From NCBI GenBank assembly GCA_937900575.1, contig CALCEI010000088.1, forward strand, positions 1 through 42,656: 42,656 nucleotides of DNA. The letters run 5' to 3'. Below, piece after piece: positions 6,462 through 13,745 of this stretch. Position 1 is the first letter of the stretch; the number at the start of each line of letters is the position of its first letter. Source of the stretch: an uncultured Clostridia bacterium. Its GTDB lineage: Bacteria; Bacillota; Clostridia; Christensenellales; UBA1242. The notes under the pieces are model-generated. The model searched no databases, had not been told where the DNA came from, and saw only the letters and a list, made by a program, of their open reading frames with translations. The position numbers and the translations under genes are program-made.

Positions 6462-9400
6462 ATGCAAAAAGAACAAGGAAATTTAGATTACGTTAAAATG
6501 GAAGAAGGTGTCTTGAAATTTTGGCAAGACAACTCTATTTTTGAAAAATTAAAAACTAAAAATAAGGCAACAGGTAAATATTTTGCCACCCTTGATGGCC
6601 CAATAACAGCCAATTATGATATGGGTTTACACCATGCTTATGGCAGAACTTTTAAAGATGCCATGATTAAATTTGCTGCCCTTTGTGGAAACGACCAACA
6701 CTATCAAAATGGTTTTGACGCACACGGTCTTCCTGTTGAATTGCGTGTTGAACGTGAATTGGGATTGGATAGCAAAAAAGAAATTGAACAATATGGCATT
6801 GATAAATTTGTTGATAAGTGCATGAAAACTGTTGATAAATACTCTGCTTCTCAAACAAAATCTTCAATCCGTCTTGGACAATGGATGAATTGGGATAATA
6901 GTTACTACACAAACAGTGAAGAAAACATAACTTCAATTTGGCATTTCTTAAAGAAATGTGATGAAAAAGGTTGGGTTACAAACAGCCACAGAATAATGCG
7001 TTGGTGCACAAGATGTGGAACAAGCATTTCAGACCATGAAATGACTGACCAAGACGCATATAAAGATGTAACTTGCCAAGCAATCTTCTTTAAATGCCCA
7101 ATTTTAGGCACAGAAAATGATATGCTTGTTTGGACAACCACTCCATGGACTTTAACTGCCAACGTTGCAATTGCTGTTAACCCAGAATTTGATTATTCTG
7201 TTGTAAAAGTAAAATCTCAAAAACGTAACATCATAGTTTGCAGTAAACTTACAAAAGTGCTTAAAGATGATGCAGTTGAAGTTGTAAAAACAATTAAGGG
7301 AAGTGAACTTGTTGGTTTAAGTTACGATACATGCTTCCCAGAACTGAAACAACAAAATTTTGAACATAAAATTGTTGCTTGGGATTTGGTTGATGCAACC
7401 GAAGGTACAGGTGCAGTGCACATTGCCCCAGGTTGTGGTGATGCCGACTTTGAACTTGGCAAAAGTTTGAATTTGCCACAAGTTTGTCCAATTGACGAAG
7501 CCGGAATTTACTATGATGACTTTGGCATTTTTGCAGGACGTAATGCAAACACAGACGAATTAAGAGATTTTGTGTTTGGCCTTATGAAAGAAAAAGGCAA
7601 ACTTTACTATACACACAATTATACACACAGTTACCCACATTGTTGGAGATGTAAACATCCATTGTTATTCCGTTTGGTTGACCAATGGGTTATTAAAATG
7701 GACGAATTGCGTCCACAACTCATAAATGCAATTGATGATGTGGAATTCCAACCAGACTTTATGAAAAAACGTATGTTGGATTGGCTTGAACACATGGGTG
7801 ATTGGGCAATTTCACGTTCCCGTTACTATGGTTTACCTTTGCCATTCTACCCTTGCAAACATTGTGGTAAATTAACTGTTGTTGGCAGTTTAGAAGAATT
7901 TAAAAAATTGGCAACAGAAAAAGAAGTTGATGCTCTTCCACATTTGCACAGACCATATATTGATAATGTTAAAATCACTTGTCCACATTGTGGAAACAAA
8001 GTGGAAAGTATTAAAGATGTTGGCGATTGTTGGCTTGATGCTGGCATAACACCATATTCAACAAACAAATTCTTTACAGATAAAGATTTCTTTGAAAAGA
8101 ACTTCCCTGCAAATTGCGTAATTGAAGGTAAAGAACAAGTTCGTTTGTGGTTCTACTCTTTGCTTGTTATGAGTGTTGTGCTTACAGGCAAAGCACCATA
8201 TAAGAAAATTTCTTCAACTCCAATGTTGCTTGCACAAGATGGCAAAAAACTTTCCAAATCTAGCCCAAATAACATTCCTTTGGACGAAGCATTTGCTTCC
8301 ATCGGTGCTGATATTATCCGTTATAACTTTGTTGCAACTCCACTTATTAACGACGTTAAATTTGGGCGTGATACATGTGATGAAGTTAAACGTAAATTGT
8401 TGGGATTGTGGAACGCATATGTATTCTTGAACACTTATGCATGCATTGATAACCCAGATTTGACAGGCTTTGTTCCAGATGAAGCAAATTTAACCTTTAT
8501 GGATAAATGGCTTATTAACCGTGTAAACGAATTCACACAAAATGCATATAACTGCTACTCTTGTCAAGATTTTGGTGGTGTAAGCAAAGATTTTGAAGTG
8601 CTTGTTGACGAACTCACAAATTGGTATATTCGCAACAACAGAAGAAGATTTTATAAGAGTGAAAATAACCTTGACACAACAAATGCTTACTTCTGCTTGA
8701 ATTATGCAATAAAAAATATCTGTATGTGCATGTTCCCAATCATTCCTTTCTTAAGTGAATACTTGTGGCAAAATGCAGTAAGACAACTTGATAAATCTGC
8801 CACAGAAAGTGTTGCATTAAACGGATTTAATGTGGCTGAATTTAAGGTTAAAGATACAGGTTTAACCAAAAAGACAGACGTTGTTCGCCAAATCTTTACC
8901 ATGGCAAGCAAATTAAGAAACGAAAATCAAATTAAAGTTAAACAACCACTTAAAACAATGTACGTAAACGGTAACAAAGATGTTGCTTATGCAGTGGAAA
9001 TTTACCGTGATATTATTGAAAGTGAACTTAACATCAAAAATGTTGTTATGGAACATGATAATTCAATTTTCAATGATGAATTTTTAAATTTGGATTTCCG
9101 CAAAGCTGGCGCAGTGCTTAAAGGTGATGTGCAAAAAGTTAAAAATGCTTTAACAAATGCAAGCAAGGAAGCAATGGACGCAATGGTTGCTGACTTTAAA
9201 GCAGGCAGTGTTGACGTTGCAGGCTTTGAAAACTTGGGTGCAGATTTGTTTACCCTTTGCACAAAACCAAAGCAAGAATTTGTTATTGCAAACGAAAATG
9301 ACATTTCAGTTGTTTTGGATGTTACAATCAACCGTGAATTGATGCTTGAAGGCCTTGCACGTGAACTTATCCGTGCAGCGCAAGTTATGCGTAAAACTGC

Positions 9401-9596
9401 CAACTTTAATGTTGAAGATAGAATTTATATTCAATTTGAAACATCAGGCGAAGATTTAACTGAAATTTTAACAAAATATGCAGAAAAAATAAAAGCCGAA
9501 TTGTTGGCAAAAGAAATTGGAACTGTTGCTAACCCAGAATACACAGAAACTGTGGAAATTGGGGACGAACAAGTTACAATCAGTTTAAAAAGATAA
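6462..9596 (+). CDS. ileS: Isoleucyl-tRNA synthetase, type 2-like
   Basis: This enzyme charges tRNA-Ile. The class I HIGH box appears as HHAYGR (residues 57-62), and the KMSKS box as KKLSKSSP near 595. The N-terminal block reads NGFDAHGLPVE, the form typical of the eukaryote-like type 2 enzymes, rather than the form of ordinary bacterial IleS. The editing domain carries VWTTTPWTLTANVA. Two zinc-finger-like CxxC pairs lie near 182 (CTRC) and within the catalytic insert (CKHC, CPHC), and a long anticodon-binding and C-terminal region completes the 1044 residues. Type 2 enzymes are known to be naturally less sensitive to mupirocin. It is monocistronic, between a consensus promoter and a strong terminator. 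Confidence 0.96.
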   Translation: MQKEQGNLDYVKMEEGVLKFWQDNSIFEKLKTKNKATGKYFATLDGPITANYDMGLHHAYGRTFKDAMIKFAALCGNDQHYQNGFDAHGLPVELRVERELGLDSKKEIEQYGIDKFVDKCMKTVDKYSASQTKSSIRLGQWMNWDNSYYTNSEENITSIWHFLKKCDEKGWVTNSHRIMRWCTRCGTSISDHEMTDQDAYKDVTCQAIFFKCPILGTENDMLVWTTTPWTLTANVAIAVNPEFDYSVVKVKSQKRNIIVCSKLTKVLKDDAVEVVKTIKGSELVGLSYDTCFPELKQQNFEHKIVAWDLVDATEGTGAVHIAPGCGDADFELGKSLNLPQVCPIDEAGIYYDDFGIFAGRNANTDELRDFVFGLMKEKGKLYYTHNYTHSYPHCWRCKHPLLFRLVDQWVIKMDELRPQLINAIDDVEFQPDFMKKRMLDWLEHMGDWAISRSRYYGLPLPFYPCKHCGKLTVVGSLEEFKKLATEKEVDALPHLHRPYIDNVKITCPHCGNKVESIKDVGDCWLDAGITPYSTNKFFTDKDFFEKNFPANCVIEGKEQVRLWFYSLLVMSVVLTGKAPYKKISSTPMLLAQDGKKLSKSSPNNIPLDEAFASIGADIIRYNFVATPLINDVKFGRDTCDEVKRKLLGLWNAYVFLNTYACIDNPDLTGFVPDEANLTFMDKWLINRVNEFTQNAYNCYSCQDFGGVSKDFEVLVDELTNWYIRNNRRRFYKSENNLDTTNAYFCLNYAIKNICMCMFPIIPFLSEYLWQNAVRQLDKSATESVALNGFNVAEFKVKDTGLTKKTDVVRQIFTMASKLRNENQIKVKQPLKTMYVNGNKDVAYAVEIYRDIIESELNIKNVVMEHDNSIFNDEFLNLDFRKAGAVLKGDVQKVKNALTNASKEAMDAMVADFKAGSVDVAGFENLGADLFTLCTKPKQEFVIANENDISVVLDVTINRELMLEGLARELIRAAQVMRKTANFNVEDRIYIQFETSGEDLTEILTKYAEKIKAELLAKEIGTVANPEYTETVEIGDEQVTISLKR

Positions 9597-9598
9597 CA

Positions 9599-9627
9599 AA
9601 AATGAAGGCAAATCGCCTTCATTTTTT
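9599..9627. terminator. Bidirectional terminator after ileS
   Basis: Perfect nine-base arms 9601-9609 and 9615-9623 with a five-base loop, an A-run before and a T-run after. It also serves the convergent gene ending at 9631. Confidence 0.9.
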
Positions 9628-9630
9628 ATG

Positions 9631-10566
9631 CTACAAATTAATTTTTGTTTGTTGAATAATTTTTTCTTTTTCTTCACTTAATTCTTTACTTAATACCAAA
9701 ATCTCTTTTTTGGTTAATTGTGAAGCATTTTTGCCGTTTATACGCCTTATGCCCAAATTTTTAATGTTAACAAGCAAATCATCATTGCAACGGCCTGTTT
9801 TTAACATATGTAGCATGTAATCAATCATCAAACTTTTTGCATAGGCAATTTGTTCGCCTGTGCTAAGTTCGTCAAACCCTTTATGTTCATTGACATAAAC
9901 AAACATATCTGCAATTGACAATGGGAATGATACACAATGTGCAACATCGGCATAGGAAATAAATTCATCAATTTTCATAACCAAAGGATTTGCAAGCACT
10001 TCTGCATCAAACAATTCTTCATGTTCTTGCTTTAATTTTACCAAAAAACTTACAATTGCATCTGCTTCTTTATAAGTTGTGTAAATTGTTATTGTATCAT
10101 TTCTTTGCTTGTTATAGGTCGTTTTAAAAAATGTGGTTAAATTTTTATTTTTTGTGGTTGATTTTTCATAACTTTTATTGATAAACTCTGCAAGCAATAA
10201 GGCAACTTCTCCAACATGGCCAAGGGAAGTGTTAACCCACAGTTTGCATTGTTCTTCATTTGGAGTTCTCACTTTGTGCTTGTTATTAAACTGAACAAAA
10301 CTGTGATTGCTGTAATCTGTATAAATTGCTCCATCTTTTGGCAGGGTTTTACGGATTGTGGCACTTGGAAATTCAAATGTCTCATCAGGCACTTCTGCAA
10401 GGCTTGTCATAAATGCATAAGCCACTTTGTCATCGTAAAAATTGAAGTCTTTTCTGTTAACAACATACTGTTTTGCAACAGCATCTAAAGATGGTATATC
10501 TGAGATGCGACTTTTATACTTGTTTATAAATCTGTTATAATTCAACATCTTTGTTAACATTGACAT
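9631..10566 (-). CDS. Unknown 311-residue protein, weak HopA1-like pattern
   Basis: A soluble protein without signal peptide or membrane segments. The central part reads KLWVNTSLGHVGEVALLLAE (about 109-128), then FFKTTYNKQRNDTITIYTTY and a helix with EADAIVSFLVKL, then a PLVMKI segment. The order 'N-terminal Y/F-rich block, R/K-x-W/Y-x-N, helix, F-K, R-[ND]-D-x-x-x-x-Y, helix, hydrophobic P' recalls the HopA1 effector-family domain, which also occurs in some lanthipeptide synthetases. This is pattern memory only and may be wrong. The C-terminus is charged (LSEEKEKIIQQ). ATG 10566 has AAGGAG upstream and a good promoter. It is monocistronic between ileS and acpS, with no partner to suggest a role. 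Confidence 0.75.
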   Translation of the reverse strand: MSMLTKMLNYNRFINKYKSRISDIPSLDAVAKQYVVNRKDFNFYDDKVAYAFMTSLAEVPDETFEFPSATIRKTLPKDGAIYTDYSNHSFVQFNNKHKVRTPNEEQCKLWVNTSLGHVGEVALLLAEFINKSYEKSTTKNKNLTTFFKTTYNKQRNDTITIYTTYKEADAIVSFLVKLKQEHEELFDAEVLANPLVMKIDEFISYADVAHCVSFPLSIADMFVYVNEHKGFDELSTGEQIAYAKSLMIDYMLHMLKTGRCNDDLLVNIKNLGIRRINGKNASQLTKKEILVLSKELSEEKEKIIQQTKINL

Positions 10567-10595
10567 ATCTTCACTTCTCCTTTATCTATAAAGCA

Positions 10596-10623
10596 ATTAT
10601 ATCATACATTTTTAAATTTTCAA
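10596..10623 (-). promoter_or_regulatory. Promoter of the 311-residue unknown gene
   Basis: On the minus strand TTGAAA (10618-10623), 16 bases, extended TGA-TATAAT (10596-10601). A leader of about 20 bases carries AAGGAG. Confidence 0.65.
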
Positions 10624-10654
10624 TAGCAATATTAAAATTAATCAAAATATTATA

Positions 10655-10999
10655 TTATTCCACCAAAACGGTTGCACAGGCATACTCTTTGCAATGAGAA
10701 ATGCTAATTTCAAGTTTGTTGCAAAAGCGCTCTTTTAAAAGTGCATTTATGTATGGTGTCCTGTTAATATATGGCATGCCACTTTCTGTGTGTAAAACTT
10801 CAATTTGGCTGTACACAATGCCAGGGTTATCCAAGGCTTTTACAAAGGCTTCTTTTACGCAGAAAAATCCACAAAAATGTTCCAAACTATTGCCAAATTG
10901 CCTTGCATATTCAATCTCTGCTGGACTAAACACACGTTTAAAACCTTCTTCGCTCCAATGGTCAAATCTGCTTATTTTTTCAATATCTACACCAATCAT
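10655..10999 (-). CDS. acpS: Holo-[acyl-carrier-protein] synthase
   Basis: AcpS attaches 4'-phosphopantetheine to acyl carrier protein. The short product (114 residues) has the Mg-binding motif GVDIEKISRF at its N-terminus, the second motif FCVKEAFVKAL in the middle, and the C-terminal ISISHCKEYACATV. I chose ATG 10999: it has GAGGA upstream and begins directly at the GVDIE motif, while the longer frame would overlap recX. It starts one base after the recX stop codon, so the two genes are cotranscribed. It has no clear terminator. Confidence 0.95.
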   Translation of the reverse strand: MIGVDIEKISRFDHWSEEGFKRVFSPAEIEYARQFGNSLEHFCGFFCVKEAFVKALDNPGIVYSQIEVLHTESGMPYINRTPYINALLKERFCNKLEISISHCKEYACATVLVE

Positions 11000-11000
11000 T

Positions 11001-11609
11001 TTAAATATCCTCACTTTCAATTTTTAATCTGTTTAAAATTGTTTTTATTGTGCCAAAGTTAAAGCCCTTGTTTGTTAAGTGACGCACAAGTTTTTCGGTT
11101 GTTTTTTTATCCACCACTTTATTTTTTAAAAACTTTTGTGCTGTGGTGTAACAAATTTCCGTATCATCAAAATCTTCAAACAATGGCAAATAAACTTCCT
11201 TTTTAACACCAAAACCACTTAACTTCTGCTTAAGTTTATTTGCACTAAATTTTGGATTGCATTTTATGTAATTTACTGAAAAGTTTTTGTCATCTAAAAG
11301 GTTATACCTTTTAAGTTTTTCAATAACTTTGCAAATTGTTTCGGAATCATAACCCTTTTTAAAAAGATAATCTTTAAGTTGCTTTTCGGTTTTTATGGCA
11401 GATGTTAAATACTTAACTGCCAAGTCAGTTGCAATAAGCACTGCACTCTCTTTAACAGCCAAAGCAAAACTTTCATCATCAATTTCGCCTTTGGAAATTT
11501 TGCATTTAACCATAACGTCTGCGTAAAGCATAAAAATGCCTTTTGAAGTCTCCACTTCAAAAACATTGCTGTTTGTTTTGGACTTTAGTTTAAATGTTTT
11601 TATTTCCAT
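11001..11609 (-). CDS. recX: Regulatory protein RecX
   Basis: RecX modulates RecA filaments. The 202-residue protein has the three-helix RecX repeats: AVKYLTSAIKTEKQLKDYLF (about 64-83) with the kKGYDSETICKVIEKLKRYNLLDDKNF continuation, a second unit around 115-150 and a third ending in TNKGFNFGTIKTIL. Residues 1-60 form the extra N-terminal region seen in Firmicutes RecX. ATG 11609 has no Shine-Dalgarno; a TATAAT box ends six bases upstream. It is the first gene of a recX-acpS pair. Confidence 0.9.
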   Translation of the reverse strand: MEIKTFKLKSKTNSNVFEVETSKGIFMLYADVMVKCKISKGEIDDESFALAVKESAVLIATDLAVKYLTSAIKTEKQLKDYLFKKGYDSETICKVIEKLKRYNLLDDKNFSVNYIKCNPKFSANKLKQKLSGFGVKKEVYLPLFEDFDDTEICYTTAQKFLKNKVVDKKTTEKLVRHLTNKGFNFGTIKTILNRLKIESEDI

Positions 11610-11615
11610 GTTTTT

Positions 11616-11644
11616 ATTATATCAAATTTTTTTGCTTTAGGAAA
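11616..11644 (-). promoter_or_regulatory. Promoter of recX-acpS (leaderless type)
   Basis: On the minus strand a weak TTTCCT (11639-11644), 17 bases, strong extended TGA-TATAAT (11616-11621), then exactly six bases to ATG 11609. Confidence 0.6.
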
Positions 11645-11664
11645 CATTTTTGTGTTAAAAACAT

Positions 11665-11693
11665 TTCTAATTTTTTTGGTTGTGTGATAAAAT
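11665..11693 (+). promoter_or_regulatory. Probable promoter of eno-cmk
   Basis: A weak TTCTAA (11665-11670), 17 bases, extended TGA-TAAAAT (11688-11693). The GGAGG ribosome site follows. Confidence 0.45.
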
Positions 11694-11711
11694 AAGCCAT
11701 GGAGGAAAATT

Positions 11712-12962
11712 ATGAAAATTAAACATATTGAAGCTTACGAAGTTATTGACAGCCGTGGCAATCCAACCGTGGAGTGCGAAGTTACATTAAATAACGGTGT
11801 TAAGGCAACAGCAATGGTGCCAAGTGGTGCATCAACAGGCGAACGTGAAGCACTTGAATTAAGGGACGGAGAAAAACGTTTCCATGGAAAGGGTGTTTTA
11901 AAAGCAGTTAACAATGTAAACAAAATCATTGCAAAGCACATTGTTGGCATGCATGTTGAAAATCAAGAAGAAATTGATAAGGCAATGCTTAAACTTGATG
12001 GCACAGAATTTAAAACAAATTTGGGTGCAAATGCAATGCTTTCTGTAAGTTTGGCATGTGCAAGAGCAAATGCTGTAAACAAAGGCAAAGACCTTTATAA
12101 AACTCTTGGCAAAGGTACATTGCTTCCTACCCCAATGATGAACGTTATTAATGGTGGTGCACACGCAGATAGCAACGTTGATTTCCAAGAATTTATGATT
12201 GTGCCACATGGTGCAAAAACTTTTGCAGAGGCAATGCAATGGGCAAGTGAAACATTCATGGAACTTAAAAAAGTGCTTAAAGGCATGGGTTACCAAACAG
12301 CCGTTGGTGATGAAGGTGGTTTTGCACCAAACTTTAAGAACAACGAACAACCTTTGCAAGCAATTGTAAAAGCAATTGAAAATGCAGGCTATGTTCCAGG
12401 CAAAGACATTGCAATTGCAATGGACGTTGCTGCAAGTGAATTTTACAATGCAAAAACAAAAAAATACGACCTTGTAAAAAGTGGCGAAGGTAGTTTGACA
12501 ACCACACAAATGATTGCTTGGTACGAAAAACTTATTAAAAACTACCCTATCATTTCCATTGAAGACCCACTTGGAGAAAATGATTGGGACGGTTGGGCAA
12601 AAATTACTGCTCGTCTTGGCAAAAAGATACAAATTGTTGGCGATGACGTGTTTGTAACCAATCCAAAAATCTTAAAAGAAGGCATCAAAAAAGGTGTTGC
12701 AAACGCAATTTTGATTAAACTTAATCAAATTGGCACACTTACAGAGACTTTGGAAACAATCCGTATTGCCAAAAGACACAAATACAACACAATAATTTCA
12801 CACAGAAGTGGCGAAACAGAAGATACATTTATAGCAGACCTTTCTGTTGCAACTGAAGCAGGTCAAATTAAATCTGGTTCAATTTCAAGAACAGACCGTG
12901 TTGCAAAATACAATCAACTTATTAGAATTGAACGTAAATTAAAAAGCAAAGCGAGGTTTTAA
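11712..12962 (+). CDS. eno: Enolase
   Basis: Enolase converts 2-phosphoglycerate to phosphoenolpyruvate. The 416-residue protein carries the N-terminal EVIDSRGNPTVE, the mobile loop PSGASTGEREALELRDG, the catalytic region GDEGGFAPN, the metal ligands in MDVAASEFY and SIEDPLGENDWDGW, the signature ILIKLNQIGTLTETLETI, and the SHRSGETED loop. ATG 11712 follows GGAGG. Its stop codon overlaps the cmk start by one base (TAATG), so the two genes are translationally coupled. Glycolytic enolase with cytidylate kinase is not a standard operon. Confidence 0.98.
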   Translation: MKIKHIEAYEVIDSRGNPTVECEVTLNNGVKATAMVPSGASTGEREALELRDGEKRFHGKGVLKAVNNVNKIIAKHIVGMHVENQEEIDKAMLKLDGTEFKTNLGANAMLSVSLACARANAVNKGKDLYKTLGKGTLLPTPMMNVINGGAHADSNVDFQEFMIVPHGAKTFAEAMQWASETFMELKKVLKGMGYQTAVGDEGGFAPNFKNNEQPLQAIVKAIENAGYVPGKDIAIAMDVAASEFYNAKTKKYDLVKSGEGSLTTTQMIAWYEKLIKNYPIISIEDPLGENDWDGWAKITARLGKKIQIVGDDVFVTNPKILKEGIKKGVANAILIKLNQIGTLTETLETIRIAKRHKYNTIISHRSGETEDTFIADLSVATEAGQIKSGSISRTDRVAKYNQLIRIERKLKSKARF

Positions 12963-13609
12963 TGATTATTTCAATTGACGGTCCAGCAAGCAGTGGCAAA
13001 TCCACAGTGGCAGATATCCTTGCAAAAAAACTTGGATTTGTTCATTTCAATTCTGGTGCACTCTACCGTGGCATTGCAGTTTACTTAAACGAACATGGTT
13101 TGACGGCAGAAACTGCTTCAGACTGTTACATTGCAGGGCTTAAACTTGAAACAAAGTTTGTGGACGACGTGCAACATGTTTACGTAAACACTGTGGACGT
13201 AACAAGCAGGTTAAGGGATAATGAAATTAGCCAACTTTCATCTTTAGTTAGCGCCAACCCTGTTTCCAGAAAACTTGTTGATGATTGCCAACGCAATTTT
13301 GTTGCAAAAAATAATGCAATTATTGACGGAAGAGACATTGGAAGTGTTGTGTTCCCTAACGCAGAATTTAAGTTCTACTTGGATTGCAGTGCACACGAAC
13401 GTGCCAAAAGACGTTTTTTGGAAGAACAAGCAAAAGGAAACTTTGTAACCTTGCAGGAAATTGAAGCACAAATTCTTGCACGTGATGAATTTGATATGCA
13501 CAAAAAAATCAGTCCACTTGTTGTTCCAACAGGTGCAATAATTGTGGATTCCACAAATCTATCTATTGATGAAGTTGTGGCTTTTATGCAAAACAAAATA
13601 AAATTTTAA
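12962..13609 (+). CDS. cmk: Cytidylate kinase
   Basis: Cmk phosphorylates CMP and dCMP with ATP. The 215-residue product starts with the P-loop IDGPASSGKST (residues 4-14), followed by the NMP-binding FNSGALYRG and the IIDGRDIGSVVFPNAEFKFY block, the R-x-x-R lid (ERAKRRFLE), and the D-x-x-K-x-x-SPL motif near the C-terminus. The ribosome site GAGG lies inside the end of eno. The operon ends at the hairpin at 13615-13636. Confidence 0.97.
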   Translation: MIISIDGPASSGKSTVADILAKKLGFVHFNSGALYRGIAVYLNEHGLTAETASDCYIAGLKLETKFVDDVQHVYVNTVDVTSRLRDNEISQLSSLVSANPVSRKLVDDCQRNFVAKNNAIIDGRDIGSVVFPNAEFKFYLDCSAHERAKRRFLEEQAKGNFVTLQEIEAQILARDEFDMHKKISPLVVPTGAIIVDSTNLSIDEVVAFMQNKIKF

Positions 13610-13612
13610 ACA

Positions 13613-13642
13613 TTAAGTGTCATATTTATGACACTTTTTTGT
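13613..13642 (+). terminator. Terminator of eno-cmk
   Basis: Perfect ten-base arms 13615-13624 and 13627-13636 (AAGTGTCATA/TATGACACTT) followed by a T-run. Confidence 0.85.
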
Positions 13643-13686
13643 TTTTGTGTGATAAAAGTAAATTATATCTTTTTTTAAATTTGGTA

Positions 13687-13715
13687 TTGACAAATTGGCA
13701 TATGGGGTTTATACT
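13687..13715 (+). promoter_or_regulatory. Consensus promoter of the two-TM unknown protein
   Basis: TTGACA (13687-13692), 17 bases, TATACT (13710-13715). The GGGGG ribosome site lies seven bases before ATG 13746. Confidence 0.85.
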
Positions 13716-13745
13716 ATTCTCGTATTTGATATTAAGGGGGCAATT

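Noticed and set aside
11898..12632. Minus-strand 244-codon Cys/Phe-rich frame
   Set aside because: A shadow of eno; low-quality composition and no start signals.
13695..13745. Longer start for the two-TM unknown protein
   Set aside because: The codons lie inside the promoter; GGGGG precedes ATG 13746.
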